In this document: piece by piece, positions 1 through 6,359 of the stretch
How the letters are laid out: every line of letters starts with the position of its first letter
Numbering within the stretch: the stretch's first letter is position 1
DNA from: an uncultured Coriobacteriaceae bacterium
GTDB taxonomy: Bacteria; Actinomycetota; Coriobacteriia; Coriobacteriales; UMGS124
DNA: 6,870 bases
NCBI GenBank assembly: GCA_900555105.1
Contig: USJP01000085.1
Location: forward strand, 1 to 6,870
Direction: 5' to 3'
The notes under the pieces: generated by a model
What the model saw: the letters and a program-made list of their open reading frames with translations, nothing else
What the model was told of the DNA's origin: nothing
The model's database searches: none
Translations under genes and position numbers: made by a program

Positions 1-1
1 G

Positions 2-334
2 CCTTGGCTCAGCAAGTGCGAGGTCGGCGACATTCACACGGTGGCCATCAGCCACGGCGAGGGTCGCTTCGTCGCCAACGACGAGGTGCTTGCCAGCATG
101 CTCGCAAACGGCCAGGTTGCCACGCAGTACGTGAATGAGGCCGGCGTGCCGAGCATGGACCTGTCGGTGAACCCCAACGGCTCGCTGCTCGCCATCGAGG
201 GCATCACGAGCCCCGACGGCCGCGTGTTCGGCAAGATGGGCCACTCCGAGCGCTCCGGCAAGGGCCTCTACGCCAACGTGCCGGGAGACAAGTACCAGCC
301 CATCTTTGAGGGTGGCGTTTCGTACTTCCTGTAA
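2..334 (+). CDS. purL: Phosphoribosylformylglycinamidine synthase (FGAM synthase), C-terminal end, partial
   Basis: This is the last 110 residues of a gene that starts outside the window; the frame is open to the left edge. PurL converts FGAR, glutamine and ATP to FGAM in the fourth step of cytoplasmic purine synthesis. The visible part is the end of the class-I glutaminase (GATase) domain. The segment SHGEGRF (fragment residues 17-23) carries the His and Glu expected to complete the Cys-His-Glu triad; the Cys would lie upstream. NPNGS, then IEGITSPDGRVFGKMGHSER, match the large single-chain PurL in which the glutaminase is fused to the synthase. Most actinobacteria instead use separate PurS, PurQ and PurL, so the fused form points to Coriobacteriia-like or Clostridia-like lineages. 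A stand-alone PurQ cannot be strictly excluded because the N-terminal part is missing. The gene ends in TAA, 113 bases before the next start. Confidence 0.93.
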   Translation, partial: PWLSKCEVGDIHTVAISHGEGRFVANDEVLASMLANGQVATQYVNEAGVPSMDLSVNPNGSLLAIEGITSPDGRVFGKMGHSERSGKGLYANVPGDKYQPIFEGGVSYFL

Positions 335-343
335 GGACCTTTG

Positions 344-358
344 ACCGGAAACGCCGGT
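344..358 (+). terminator. Short hairpin just after purL, possible weak terminator
   Basis: ACCGG (344-348) pairs with CCGGT (354-358) around a five-base loop, beginning nine bases after the purL stop. The sequence that follows (ATCTGTTCTGT) is only mildly T-rich. It could be a weak intrinsic terminator or a 3'-end stabilising hairpin. A five-base-pair stem is common by chance. Confidence 0.3.
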
Positions 359-370
359 ATCTGTTCTGTC

Positions 371-414
371 AGACGGGGTAGACTCGACCTGTGGGTATCG
401 AGCCTGCCCCGTCT
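371..414 (+). promoter_or_regulatory. Long stem-loop in the leader of the small membrane-protein gene
   Basis: AGACGGGG (371-378) pairs with CCCCGTCT (407-414). The stem continues inward through a G-T wobble and two more pairs, one A-C mismatch, and CTCGA (383-387) with TCGAG (398-402). This gives about 16 pairs around a ten-base loop. No T-run follows, so it is not a classical intrinsic terminator. It ends 20 bases before the AAGGGA ribosome binding site of the next gene. CCCCG of its right arm can alternatively pair with CGGGG at 422-426, which would open the long stem. It may be a factor-dependent terminator of purL or a regulatory leader of the downstream gene. Confidence 0.45.
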
Positions 415-447
415 TCGTGTGCGGGGTGCTAAAGAAGGGACCGTCAC

Positions 448-648
448 ATGAAAGAGCTCTTTGGTTTCCAGATTCCCGAACCGCTGTTTTGGGTAATCGT
501 CGCTGTCGTGATCGTCGCCGTTATCGCCATCATCGCCATTCCCATCTACAAGGGCTACAAAGCCGAGCTTGAGCGCCAGGCAAAGCTCGAGGCCAAGAAG
601 AAGGCCGCCGCAAAGAAGAAGGCTGCTGCCAAGAAGTCGACAAGGTAG
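448..648 (+). CDS. Small single-span membrane protein with Lys/Ala repeat tail, unknown function
   Basis: This 66-residue protein is not recognised as a named family. The start is ATG with a good AAGGGA ribosome binding site at 435-440, seven bases upstream. Residues 1-11 are a short polar stretch. Residues 12-33 form one strongly hydrophobic helix rich in Val, Ile and Ala. Residues 34-49 are a charged helix (YKGYKAELERQAKLEA). Residues 50-63 are a lysine/alanine repeat, KKKAAA twice then KK, followed by STR. By the positive-inside rule the basic tail should be cytoplasmic and the short N-terminus outside. The tail resembles lysine/alanine-rich tails of histone H1-like and mycobacterial HU proteins, so nucleic-acid or acidic-phospholipid binding is possible, but this is only compositional similarity. 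Membrane segment, ribosome binding site and following terminator make it a convincing real gene. It may have its own transcript, since hairpins separate it from purL. Confidence 0.8.
   Translation: MKELFGFQIPEPLFWVIVAVVIVAVIAIIAIPIYKGYKAELERQAKLEAKKKAAAKKKAAAKKSTR
595..636 (+). repeat. 18-bp in-frame tandem repeat encoding KKKAAA
   Basis: Two 18-base units (595-612 and 613-630) each encode KKKAAA, and a partial third (631-636) encodes KK. Lysine codons are nearly all AAG, while alanine codons vary (GCC, GCC, GCA, then GCT, GCT, GCC). The copies have therefore diverged at silent positions while the protein pattern held, suggesting the repeat is maintained for its protein product. Repeat number could vary between strains. 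Confidence 0.75.
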
Positions 649-678
649 CACGCATCCCTGTGTAGTTTCTCGCGACGT

Positions 679-728
679 AAAGAGGGCCCCTTTCCAGCGC
701 ATTGACGCCAAGGAAAGGGGCCCTCTTT
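679..728. terminator. Strong, probably bidirectional intrinsic terminator
   Basis: A perfect 17-bp stem, AAAGAGGGCCCCTTTCC (679-695) with its complement (712-728), encloses a 16-base loop that can form a further three-pair GCG/CGC mini-stem. On the plus strand the stem ends in CTCTTTTG, a U-tract typical of an intrinsic terminator, 31 bases after the small gene's stop. On the minus strand it ends in CTCTTTA, a weaker U-tract. It lies between converging genes and probably ends the rightward unit and helps end leftward transcription from cydDC. Confidence 0.9.
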
Positions 729-862
729 TGTAGCCAAGCTTTGCTCGCCGATTACCTCAAGCCATGTTCCGCATCCCACTAAAACGCGGGTTCTCGTCCG
801 CAAGGCGCCGGGAGGCGATGCGCGCGGTGCGGGCCTTTGGCCTACTGGAGTACCCTAGGTCC

Positions 863-890
863 TGCGGAACGCAGTGCATCAGGTTCCGCA
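863..890 (-). terminator. Stem-loop directly after the cydDC stop codon
   Basis: On the minus strand TGCGGAAC begins at the base after the TGA stop and pairs perfectly (8 bp) with GTTCCGCA across a 12-base loop. No U-tract follows. It is probably a 3'-end stabilising hairpin or a factor-assisted terminator for cydDC, with the stronger hairpin at 679-728 as backup. The remaining bases between the two hairpins (729-862) show no gene or RNA that I can support. Confidence 0.45.
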
Positions 891-3800
891 TCATCCTAAA
901 AGTGTGCCGTTGGAGAGAGCGTAGGTGTCGTCGGCTATGGCTCCCGCGCTTGCGCGGTGGGTCACGATGACGACGGTCTTGCCTGCGCGGTTGTCCTGCA
1001 GCGCCTTAAGGACGCTTGCCTCGGAGAGGGCGTCGAGGTTGCTCGTGGGCTCATCGAGCAAAAGCAGCGGCGCATCCTGCAAGAAGACGCGGGCAAGGCC
1101 TAGGCGCTGACGTTCGCCACCGGAGAGCGAGTCGCCCAGCTCGGCAAGTTGCGTGTCGAGGCCCTGCGGCAGGCGCTCCACAAGCTCGCGCAAAGCCGCT
1201 TTTTCAAGCGCTGCTATGAGCTCCTCGTCGCTCGCGTCTGCCTTGGCTACGAGGAGGTTCTCGCGGATGGTGGAGGCAAAGAGGAACGTGTCCTGCTCCA
1301 TGAGGCCTTGCTGGGTGCGCAGGCTGGCGGTGTTCACATCACGCAGGTCCAAGCCGGAGATGGTCACGCGGCCGCTCTGGGGATCCCAGAAACGCATGAG
1401 GAGCTTGAGCAGGGTTGACTTACCCACACCGCTGGGTCCAGCAATGCGAACGACGCGGCCTGGACGAATATCGACGTCGACGTTGGAGATGATCTCCTTG
1501 TCGCGATAGGCGAAGTTGACTTTGCGCATTGCCATGCCCTCAAAGCCCCCGACGTCGACGCCGTCGGTCACCTCAGGCGTCTGAGGGGCCTCTTCGAGCA
1601 GGTCGAGCACGCGCGAACCTGCGGCGAGGGTCTGCTGCAGGGTGCTTCCCAGGGCGGCGACGGCCAAGAGCGGTCCGAAGGAGGCCATGAAGGTACCTGC
1701 CGCCATGACGGCGCGGCCGAACTCGAGCGTTCCCTGCATGACGAACAGCATCGCCAGAGCAATCATTGCGACGTCGAGTGCGAGCACCACGGCGCCCGAG
1801 GCGGCCATGGCGTTGGCGCCGCGGCCCTTGAGCGTGCGCTCGGCTGAGGCAAGCGATGCCATGCGCTCACTCAGCTCGTGGGCACGCCGCTTCTGGGCGC
1901 CGAACTGGAGGGTCTCAGACAGGCCGCGCAGCGAGTCGAGCACGAAGGAGTTCATCTTGCCCACCTGCTGACGCAGCTCAAGGCCGCCCGTTGCGGTGTA
2001 GCGGGAGGAGCACCACGGCACGACGACGCCCACACAGATGAAGCCGAGTGCCGCAAATCCAACAAGTGGCGGAGCCTGAAAACCGATGAACACGAGCACA
2101 ATGATGCTGACGGCAAGGGCAATCGCCGCAGGTGAGAGGGTGTGTGCGTAGAAGACCTCGAGCAGCTCGATGTCAGCGGTGACCAGGGAGACCAGATCGC
2201 CTTTCTCCTTGCCTTCGAGCTTTGCGGGGGCAAGGCGACGCATGGCGGCGAAGACCTTGTCGCGCACGAGTGCCAGCACCCTGAAGGCCAGGTAGTGGTT
2301 GCACAGCTGCTCAGCATAGCGCAGGGGTCCACGTGCAACGCCGCACACGACGGCGGCCACGGTTGCGACGCTCGCAGCAACCCAACACGCCTGACCCTCA
2401 AGGTCGAGCAAGGCCGAGGTGGCAAGGACCGTGATACCGATTGCGGCAAGGAAGCCGGCGACACCGAGCACAACGGCGCAAGCGAGCACGCCCAACAGGG
2501 GACGGGTGAGCTTCACGAGCTCGAGCATCACGCGAACCTTGCCACGTTTGGGGGTCGCGGCACCCATGCGCGTAACCGCCTGCTGAGAAGGTGCGCCCTC
2601 GGCCGCCTGATGCACCTGCTCAGCGGCCTGCTTGTCTGTGCTTTCGCCACTGCGAGCAGAGAAGTCCTCAAGCTCTGCCTGACGTGCCCAAAGACGTGCG
2701 TAGGGGCCGTCCTGGCCCGCAAGCTCCTCGTGGATCCCCGTCTGCACGACGCGGCCGGCCTCGAAGACGTACACCTTGTTGCAGCCGCGCAGGGCAGCCA
2801 GGCGGTGCGACACCATGACGACGGTCTTGGTGCGCGCAAGCTCGGTCACGGCGTCGATGATTGCGGCCTCGCTATCTGCGTCGATGTTGGAAGTTGCCTC
2901 GTCGAAGATGTAGACGGGCGTGTCATGCAGCAGGGCGCGTGCCATGGCGAGGCGCTGGCGTTGGCCGCCCGAGAGGTTCGTGCCCTCGGCGCTGACGGGG
3001 GCGTCCAGGCCGCCGCTGCGACGCACGAAATCGTCGATGCGGCAGCGGCTGAGCGCATCCCACAACTCATCGTCGCTTGCCCCGGCGCGTGCCATCAACA
3101 GGTTCGAGCGCACGGTGCCGGCAAAGAGGAAGCTGCGAAAGCCCACGTAGGTCACCGTGTCGCGCAGGCTTTCGGCCGAGATGTCGCGCAGGTCGATGCC
3201 ACCGATTGTGACGCTGCCGGTATAGCTGAGGTTGGCGCCTGTGAGGATGCCGGCCAAGGTCGACTTGCCCGACCCGCTTGCGCCTGTGATGCCCACAAAG
3301 CCGCCGGGCCTTGCCGTGAAGTCGGCGTTCTGAAGCACGGTGCGGGTCCCGTCATAGGAGTAGGACACGTTGCGGCATTCGATGCCCACCGAAGTGCAGG
3401 TGACGGCCTGAGTGCCGCGGGCAGGCTCGGGGGCGTCGATGATGCGGTACATGCGCTCGGCCGCGGCCATACCGCCTGTTGCCGTGTGGAAGAACGAGCC
3501 CAGCGTGCGCAGCGGAATGAAGAAGTCCGCCGCGAGGAACACAAAGGCGAACGCGCCGGCAAAGGTCACGGTGCCGGCCGCATAGGAGTTGAGCATCACG
3601 ACGATGCCGGCTGCGGCGCCCGCAAAGGCAAAGATGTCCATGACGATCACGGAGTTCAGCTGCATGGTGAGCAGGCGCATCGTGGCCTTGCGGAACTTCT
3701 CGGCCTCCTCGTTCATCCTGCGATGGCGCCCCTCATCGGCCCCGAAGACCTTGAGCGTGGTGAGACCCTGGATGCTTTCCAGAAAGAGTGCGCCCAGGTC

Positions 3801-4376
3801 GGTGTAGGAGTGCCAGTAGTCGCCCATGATGCGCTTGGCGATCTTCATGACAGCCATGAGGGAGATCGGGATGAGCGGCACGCAGCATAGGAGCACCACT
3901 GCGGCCGGGGTGCACAGTGGGGCCAGGCAGAAGAAGAGCGTAACCGAGGCAATGAGGGAGTAGAAGAGTTGCGGCAGGTAGTTGCCGAAATACGCCTCAA
4001 GCTGCTCGACGCCTTCGACGCAAAGCTGCGTCGCCTCGCTCGTGGCAACGGTCTCGCGATAGCTCGGTCCCATGCGCACGAGCTTGTCGTACACGAGCGT
4101 GCGCACGCGCTGCTTGGCCAAGGCCGACGCCGCCAGGCCTTGCTTGGTTGCCTGGGCTTGGCAAACGAGCCTCACTGCCACGGCCACGACGGCCACGAGA
4201 AGCGTGCGAGCCAGGTCGATTCCTGTGGCGCCGCCAGCAAGCACGGATTGCAACAGTCGGCCTACGCTCACGAACAGGACGACGTTGGCCAGCAGGGCCA
4301 GCCACTGCAGGGCGACGTTGCCGGCGATGTGGCGCATGACACCGGGAACGAGGGAAAACAAGCGTTTATCAAACAC
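891..4376 (-). CDS. cydDC: Fused CydD-CydC thiol/amino-acid ABC exporter (permease and ATPase, two halves)
   Basis: This 1161-residue protein carries both halves of a CydDC-type exporter in one chain. In characterised bacteria CydDC exports cysteine and glutathione from the cytoplasm and is needed for cytochrome bd maturation. Order: membrane domain 1 (about 20-310, six helices), ATPase 1 (330-565), a hydrophilic linker (570-615), membrane domain 2 (620-915), ATPase 2 (945-1161). CydD-like features include YFGNYLPQ (129-136), PLIPISL (167-173), the GLTTLKVFGADE region and FIPLRTLGSFFH (286-297). The second half has the CydC-like LVTADIELLEVFY (731-743). ATPase 1 has Walker A GASGSGKS (365-372), LSGGQ (468-472), Walker B FDE (491-493) and H524, but phenylalanine 413 stands where the Q-loop glutamine belongs. 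ATPase 2 is complete: GPSGVGKS (980-987), Q1028, LSGGE (1084-1088), LLDE and H1140. The GTG start has AGAGGA six bases upstream and an in-frame stop just before it. The exported substrate is inferred from the family. Confidence 0.87.
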   Translation of the reverse strand: MFDKRLFSLVPGVMRHIAGNVALQWLALLANVVLFVSVGRLLQSVLAGGATGIDLARTLLVAVVAVAVRLVCQAQATKQGLAASALAKQRVRTLVYDKLVRMGPSYRETVATSEATQLCVEGVEQLEAYFGNYLPQLFYSLIASVTLFFCLAPLCTPAAVVLLCCVPLIPISLMAVMKIAKRIMGDYWHSYTDLGALFLESIQGLTTLKVFGADEGRHRRMNEEAEKFRKATMRLLTMQLNSVIVMDIFAFAGAAAGIVVMLNSYAAGTVTFAGAFAFVFLAADFFIPLRTLGSFFHTATGGMAAAERMYRIIDAPEPARGTQAVTCTSVGIECRNVSYSYDGTRTVLQNADFTARPGGFVGITGASGSGKSTLAGILTGANLSYTGSVTIGGIDLRDISAESLRDTVTYVGFRSFLFAGTVRSNLLMARAGASDDELWDALSRCRIDDFVRRSGGLDAPVSAEGTNLSGGQRQRLAMARALLHDTPVYIFDEATSNIDADSEAAIIDAVTELARTKTVVMVSHRLAALRGCNKVYVFEAGRVVQTGIHEELAGQDGPYARLWARQAELEDFSARSGESTDKQAAEQVHQAAEGAPSQQAVTRMGAATPKRGKVRVMLELVKLTRPLLGVLACAVVLGVAGFLAAIGITVLATSALLDLEGQACWVAASVATVAAVVCGVARGPLRYAEQLCNHYLAFRVLALVRDKVFAAMRRLAPAKLEGKEKGDLVSLVTADIELLEVFYAHTLSPAAIALAVSIIVLVFIGFQAPPLVGFAALGFICVGVVVPWCSSRYTATGGLELRQQVGKMNSFVLDSLRGLSETLQFGAQKRRAHELSERMASLASAERTLKGRGANAMAASGAVVLALDVAMIALAMLFVMQGTLEFGRAVMAAGTFMASFGPLLAVAALGSTLQQTLAAGSRVLDLLEEAPQTPEVTDGVDVGGFEGMAMRKVNFAYRDKEIISNVDVDIRPGRVVRIAGPSGVGKSTLLKLLMRFWDPQSGRVTISGLDLRDVNTASLRTQQGLMEQDTFLFASTIRENLLVAKADASDEELIAALEKAALRELVERLPQGLDTQLAELGDSLSGGERQRLGLARVFLQDAPLLLLDEPTSNLDALSEASVLKALQDNRAGKTVVIVTHRASAGAIADDTYALSNGTLLG

Positions 4377-4382
4377 GGCGAT

Positions 4383-4388
4383 TCCTCT
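4383..4388 (-). promoter_or_regulatory. Ribosome binding site of cydDC (fixes the GTG start)
   Basis: On the minus strand AGAGGA lies six bases before GTG at 4376-4374, which supports GTG as the start. The first three bases (AGA) are also the end of an inverted-repeat arm, so the site can be partly paired in RNA that carries the full repeat. Confidence 0.7.
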
Positions 4389-4440
4389 GCTATCTCATGA
4401 AAAAGGTAAACTCCGGATAATTTTTTCACAGGATAGCAGA
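4386..4440 (-). promoter_or_regulatory. Nested inverted repeat in the cydDC leader, overlapping its ribosome binding site
   Basis: TCTGCTATC (4386-4394) is perfectly complementary to GATAGCAGA (4432-4440), nine pairs. A T-G wobble and a two-base internal loop follow. A second arm pair, TGAAAAA (4398-4404) with TTTTTCA (4422-4428), adds seven pairs. The remaining loop is 17 bases and contains the palindrome TCCGGA. In leftward RNA the 3' arm ends within the AGAGGA ribosome binding site. No U-tract follows, so it does not look like a standard terminator for the upstream gene. It may be an RNA element controlling cydDC translation or paired operator half-sites in DNA. The AT-rich composition differs sharply from the flanking genes. 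Confidence 0.6.
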
Positions 4441-4458
4441 CTAGTTATGTTAGTTAAA
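4430..4458 (-). promoter_or_regulatory. Candidate sigma-70-type promoter for cydDC
   Basis: On the minus strand TTTAAC (4458-4453) and TATCCT (4435-4430) are separated by 17 bases, in the only AT-rich stretch upstream of cydDC. The -10 box matches consensus at four of six positions and the -35 box at only three, so this is a weak call. The -10 overlaps the upstream arm of the inverted repeat. TAGTTA occurs twice nearby on the plus strand (4442-4447 and 4451-4456) and could mark a regulator site. Confidence 0.25.
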
Positions 4459-4474
4459 CTTTTACAACAAAAAG

Positions 4475-6352
4475 TTAGAGAGCATAATCCGAGGGCGCCT
4501 CGTGTTCGGCTGACCAGCCGTAATATCCCAGCTCGCGCATGGAATCGTCGCTGCGCAGGAAGTGCTTTTGGCTTACCTCGCCGTGCGTGCCCTGGTCGGG
4601 AGTTGGGTCGTCCCAGGTCACGTCAACGTGGTACCAAGTGCCGTCGATGCACACCATGTTCCACTGGTGTGCCATGTCCTCACTGCGCACGATGACGCAG
4701 GGTACTCCGAGTCGCTCCATAGCAAGCATGAAGGCTTGCGAATACCCTTCGCAGACCGCCGTCGCATTGGCGAACAGGCCGTATGCCGTGTGTGAGGCGC
4801 GCATGTCTTCTTGGTCGTAGGCAACGTGCCGCACGAGCCAGTCATGCACGGCGAGCACCTGTGTCGCCGTGTCGGTCTGCGGGTCCACCCAGTCGCATGC
4901 CCATGCCGCGCCGTCGGTGAGCAGCTGCTTGTTTTGGGCAATCTCGCTGGGGGAGAGGCGGTATTCTGCCGTGAGGGAGCACACGACGCAGTCCTCGTCG
5001 TTTGAGGCGGTGTTGGAAAGAAACGTCGCGCCCATGCTCGCCACATACCCATACCAGGCAGGATCGAGCATGTCGAAGGCCTGGCTGACCTCGCGATAGG
5101 TAAGGCGATAGCGCTCGATGCCGTCCAGGCTCGGCGTTCCCTGGTCGAGCAGCTTCTTCCAGAGGTCTTGCGCCAGCGCCAGGCGCGAGGCTTCGTCTGA
5201 CCCTGCGATTTTGTCGTAATAGCCTTGCGGGACCTGGGCGGGGGCGTCCCAAGAGGAAACGCCGCCCGCGCGTATGGCGTCGTCGTTGCACAGGAAGTAA
5301 AGCAGCGTTGCCTGCTCGCTTTCCTTGGTGCGCGAGTCCCAGTACAGGTCGACGTGATACCAGGAGCCGTCGACATTCACGAGGTTCCAATACGTGCCCT
5401 CGCCCTCCGGCGCACCGGTGTCACAGAGCACCAAGCAGTCGATGCCGAGCTGGTCGAGCACAAGCTTGTAGGCGTCGGCGAAGCCCTTGCCCACGGCGTT
5501 GCCTTCCACAAGGCACCCGTAGGCGCAGAAGGGCGTGGAGGTGCTGCCCGATACGCCCAGGCAGCGGGCCTGCAGGGCCTGTGCTGCGGTAAGCGCCACC
5601 TCTTCGTCGCTAACCGCGCTGCTGGCCCGTACCTGGGCGACGACCTCGTCAACTGCGGCGTCTACGCTCTGGGCGTAGGTGGCCTGCAGGTCATCGTCGA
5701 TGAGATAGCGCAGTTCAAAACCGGTGAGTGTGCATGCATCCTCGTCATCGGCGTTGTCGAGGTAGTAGTACTCGATGCCGCTCACATAGTCGAGCTCGGC
5801 GTCTTGCAGCAGCAGGTCGTAGGCCACCAGAACGTCGTCGACGGTGAGCCCCCTGTCGGTGAGACCGTCGACCTTGCCCGAGAAATCCCCGGCAGCCTGA
5901 GTGAGCACATCGAGCGCTTCGGACTGGGCGGAAGTGAGCTCGGCATTCGGCCTGCTGTCCTCGGAGGGGCCGCCTTCTTCGCCCGATTCGGCCTGTGTGC
6001 CAGTGGATGCGGGCGCCTCGTCGTCCAAGTTGCCATCTGGACTGGTCGACGGGGCGGCCTCCTCGTCCGGCTCGGTTTGCTCGGCGGGAGCGGGTGCCTC
6101 GTCACTCAGGCCGTCATACTCCGGTGGCTCGCTGTCGCCCGGCGCCTCATCAAGCGAGCAGCCCGCGGGGATAACGTCGCCCATCAGCTGTGCGGTGACG
6201 TCCACCGCGTCGCCCGCCAGCTGCGCGGCAGTATCAGACACGTCGTTTGCCAGGCGTTGCGCCGTCTGGCCAATGCGGTGCAGCTCATCGGGTGCGGCGA
6301 GCGTGAAGCCCAGTGCGATTGCTGCTGCCAGTACGAGAGGCCAGGGGCGCAT
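4475..6352 (-). CDS. Exported protein with two transglutaminase-like modules, the first lacking catalytic residues
   Basis: I read 625 residues from ATG at 6352. A longer frame begins at 6433 but lies inside the etfA end and lacks the export signal, so it was rejected. Residues 1-20 are a short Arg-led hydrophobic segment (signal peptide or anchor; no clear cleavage site, Pro follows LAA). Residues 30-61 hold three similar 10-12-residue amphipathic units. Residues 67-139 are an acidic Pro/Ala/Glu stalk. Two related modules follow, about 168-358 and 413-603. Module 2 has the transglutaminase-core triad: Cys534 in AVCEGYSQAF, His562 in AHQWN, Asp577 in WYHVDVTWDD. Module 1 aligns over the same segments but has Gly288 and Thr320 instead of Cys and His, keeping only Asp335. 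There are 14 cysteines after the signal. Members of this superfamily act as proteases, peptidases or cross-linkers; the substrate here is unknown. The start is seven bases after the etfA stop, with only a weak AGG upstream, suggesting cotranscription. Confidence 0.85.
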   Translation of the reverse strand: MRPWPLVLAAAIALGFTLAAPDELHRIGQTAQRLANDVSDTAAQLAGDAVDVTAQLMGDVIPAGCSLDEAPGDSEPPEYDGLSDEAPAPAEQTEPDEEAAPSTSPDGNLDDEAPASTGTQAESGEEGGPSEDSRPNAELTSAQSEALDVLTQAAGDFSGKVDGLTDRGLTVDDVLVAYDLLLQDAELDYVSGIEYYYLDNADDEDACTLTGFELRYLIDDDLQATYAQSVDAAVDEVVAQVRASSAVSDEEVALTAAQALQARCLGVSGSTSTPFCAYGCLVEGNAVGKGFADAYKLVLDQLGIDCLVLCDTGAPEGEGTYWNLVNVDGSWYHVDLYWDSRTKESEQATLLYFLCNDDAIRAGGVSSWDAPAQVPQGYYDKIAGSDEASRLALAQDLWKKLLDQGTPSLDGIERYRLTYREVSQAFDMLDPAWYGYVASMGATFLSNTASNDEDCVVCSLTAEYRLSPSEIAQNKQLLTDGAAWACDWVDPQTDTATQVLAVHDWLVRHVAYDQEDMRASHTAYGLFANATAVCEGYSQAFMLAMERLGVPCVIVRSEDMAHQWNMVCIDGTWYHVDVTWDDPTPDQGTHGEVSQKHFLRSDDSMRELGYYGWSAEHEAPSDYAL

Positions 6353-6359
6353 GATTGAG

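Noticed and set aside
766..892. Direct repeat GTTCCGCATC at 766-775 and 883-892.
   Set aside because: Ten bases is short. The second copy is part of the hairpin after the cydDC stop and nothing else marks the first as an attachment site or target duplication.
2142..3890. A 582-codon open frame on the plus strand opposite cydDC.
   Set aside because: It lies fully antisense to a gene with complete ABC transporter motifs. Its translation is rich in His, Gly, Asp and Ala with no recognisable domain, as expected for an antisense shadow in GC-rich DNA.
4391..4399. Minus-strand mini-ORF ATG AGA TAG just before cydDC.
   Set aside because: It encodes only two residues, its nearest GGAG is about 12 bases upstream, and such triplets occur by chance. 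I would revisit it only if the leader proves regulatory.
5225..6358. A 377-codon open frame on the plus strand opposite the transglutaminase-like gene.
   Set aside because: It is antisense to a gene with clear modules and an export signal; the translation shows no family features.
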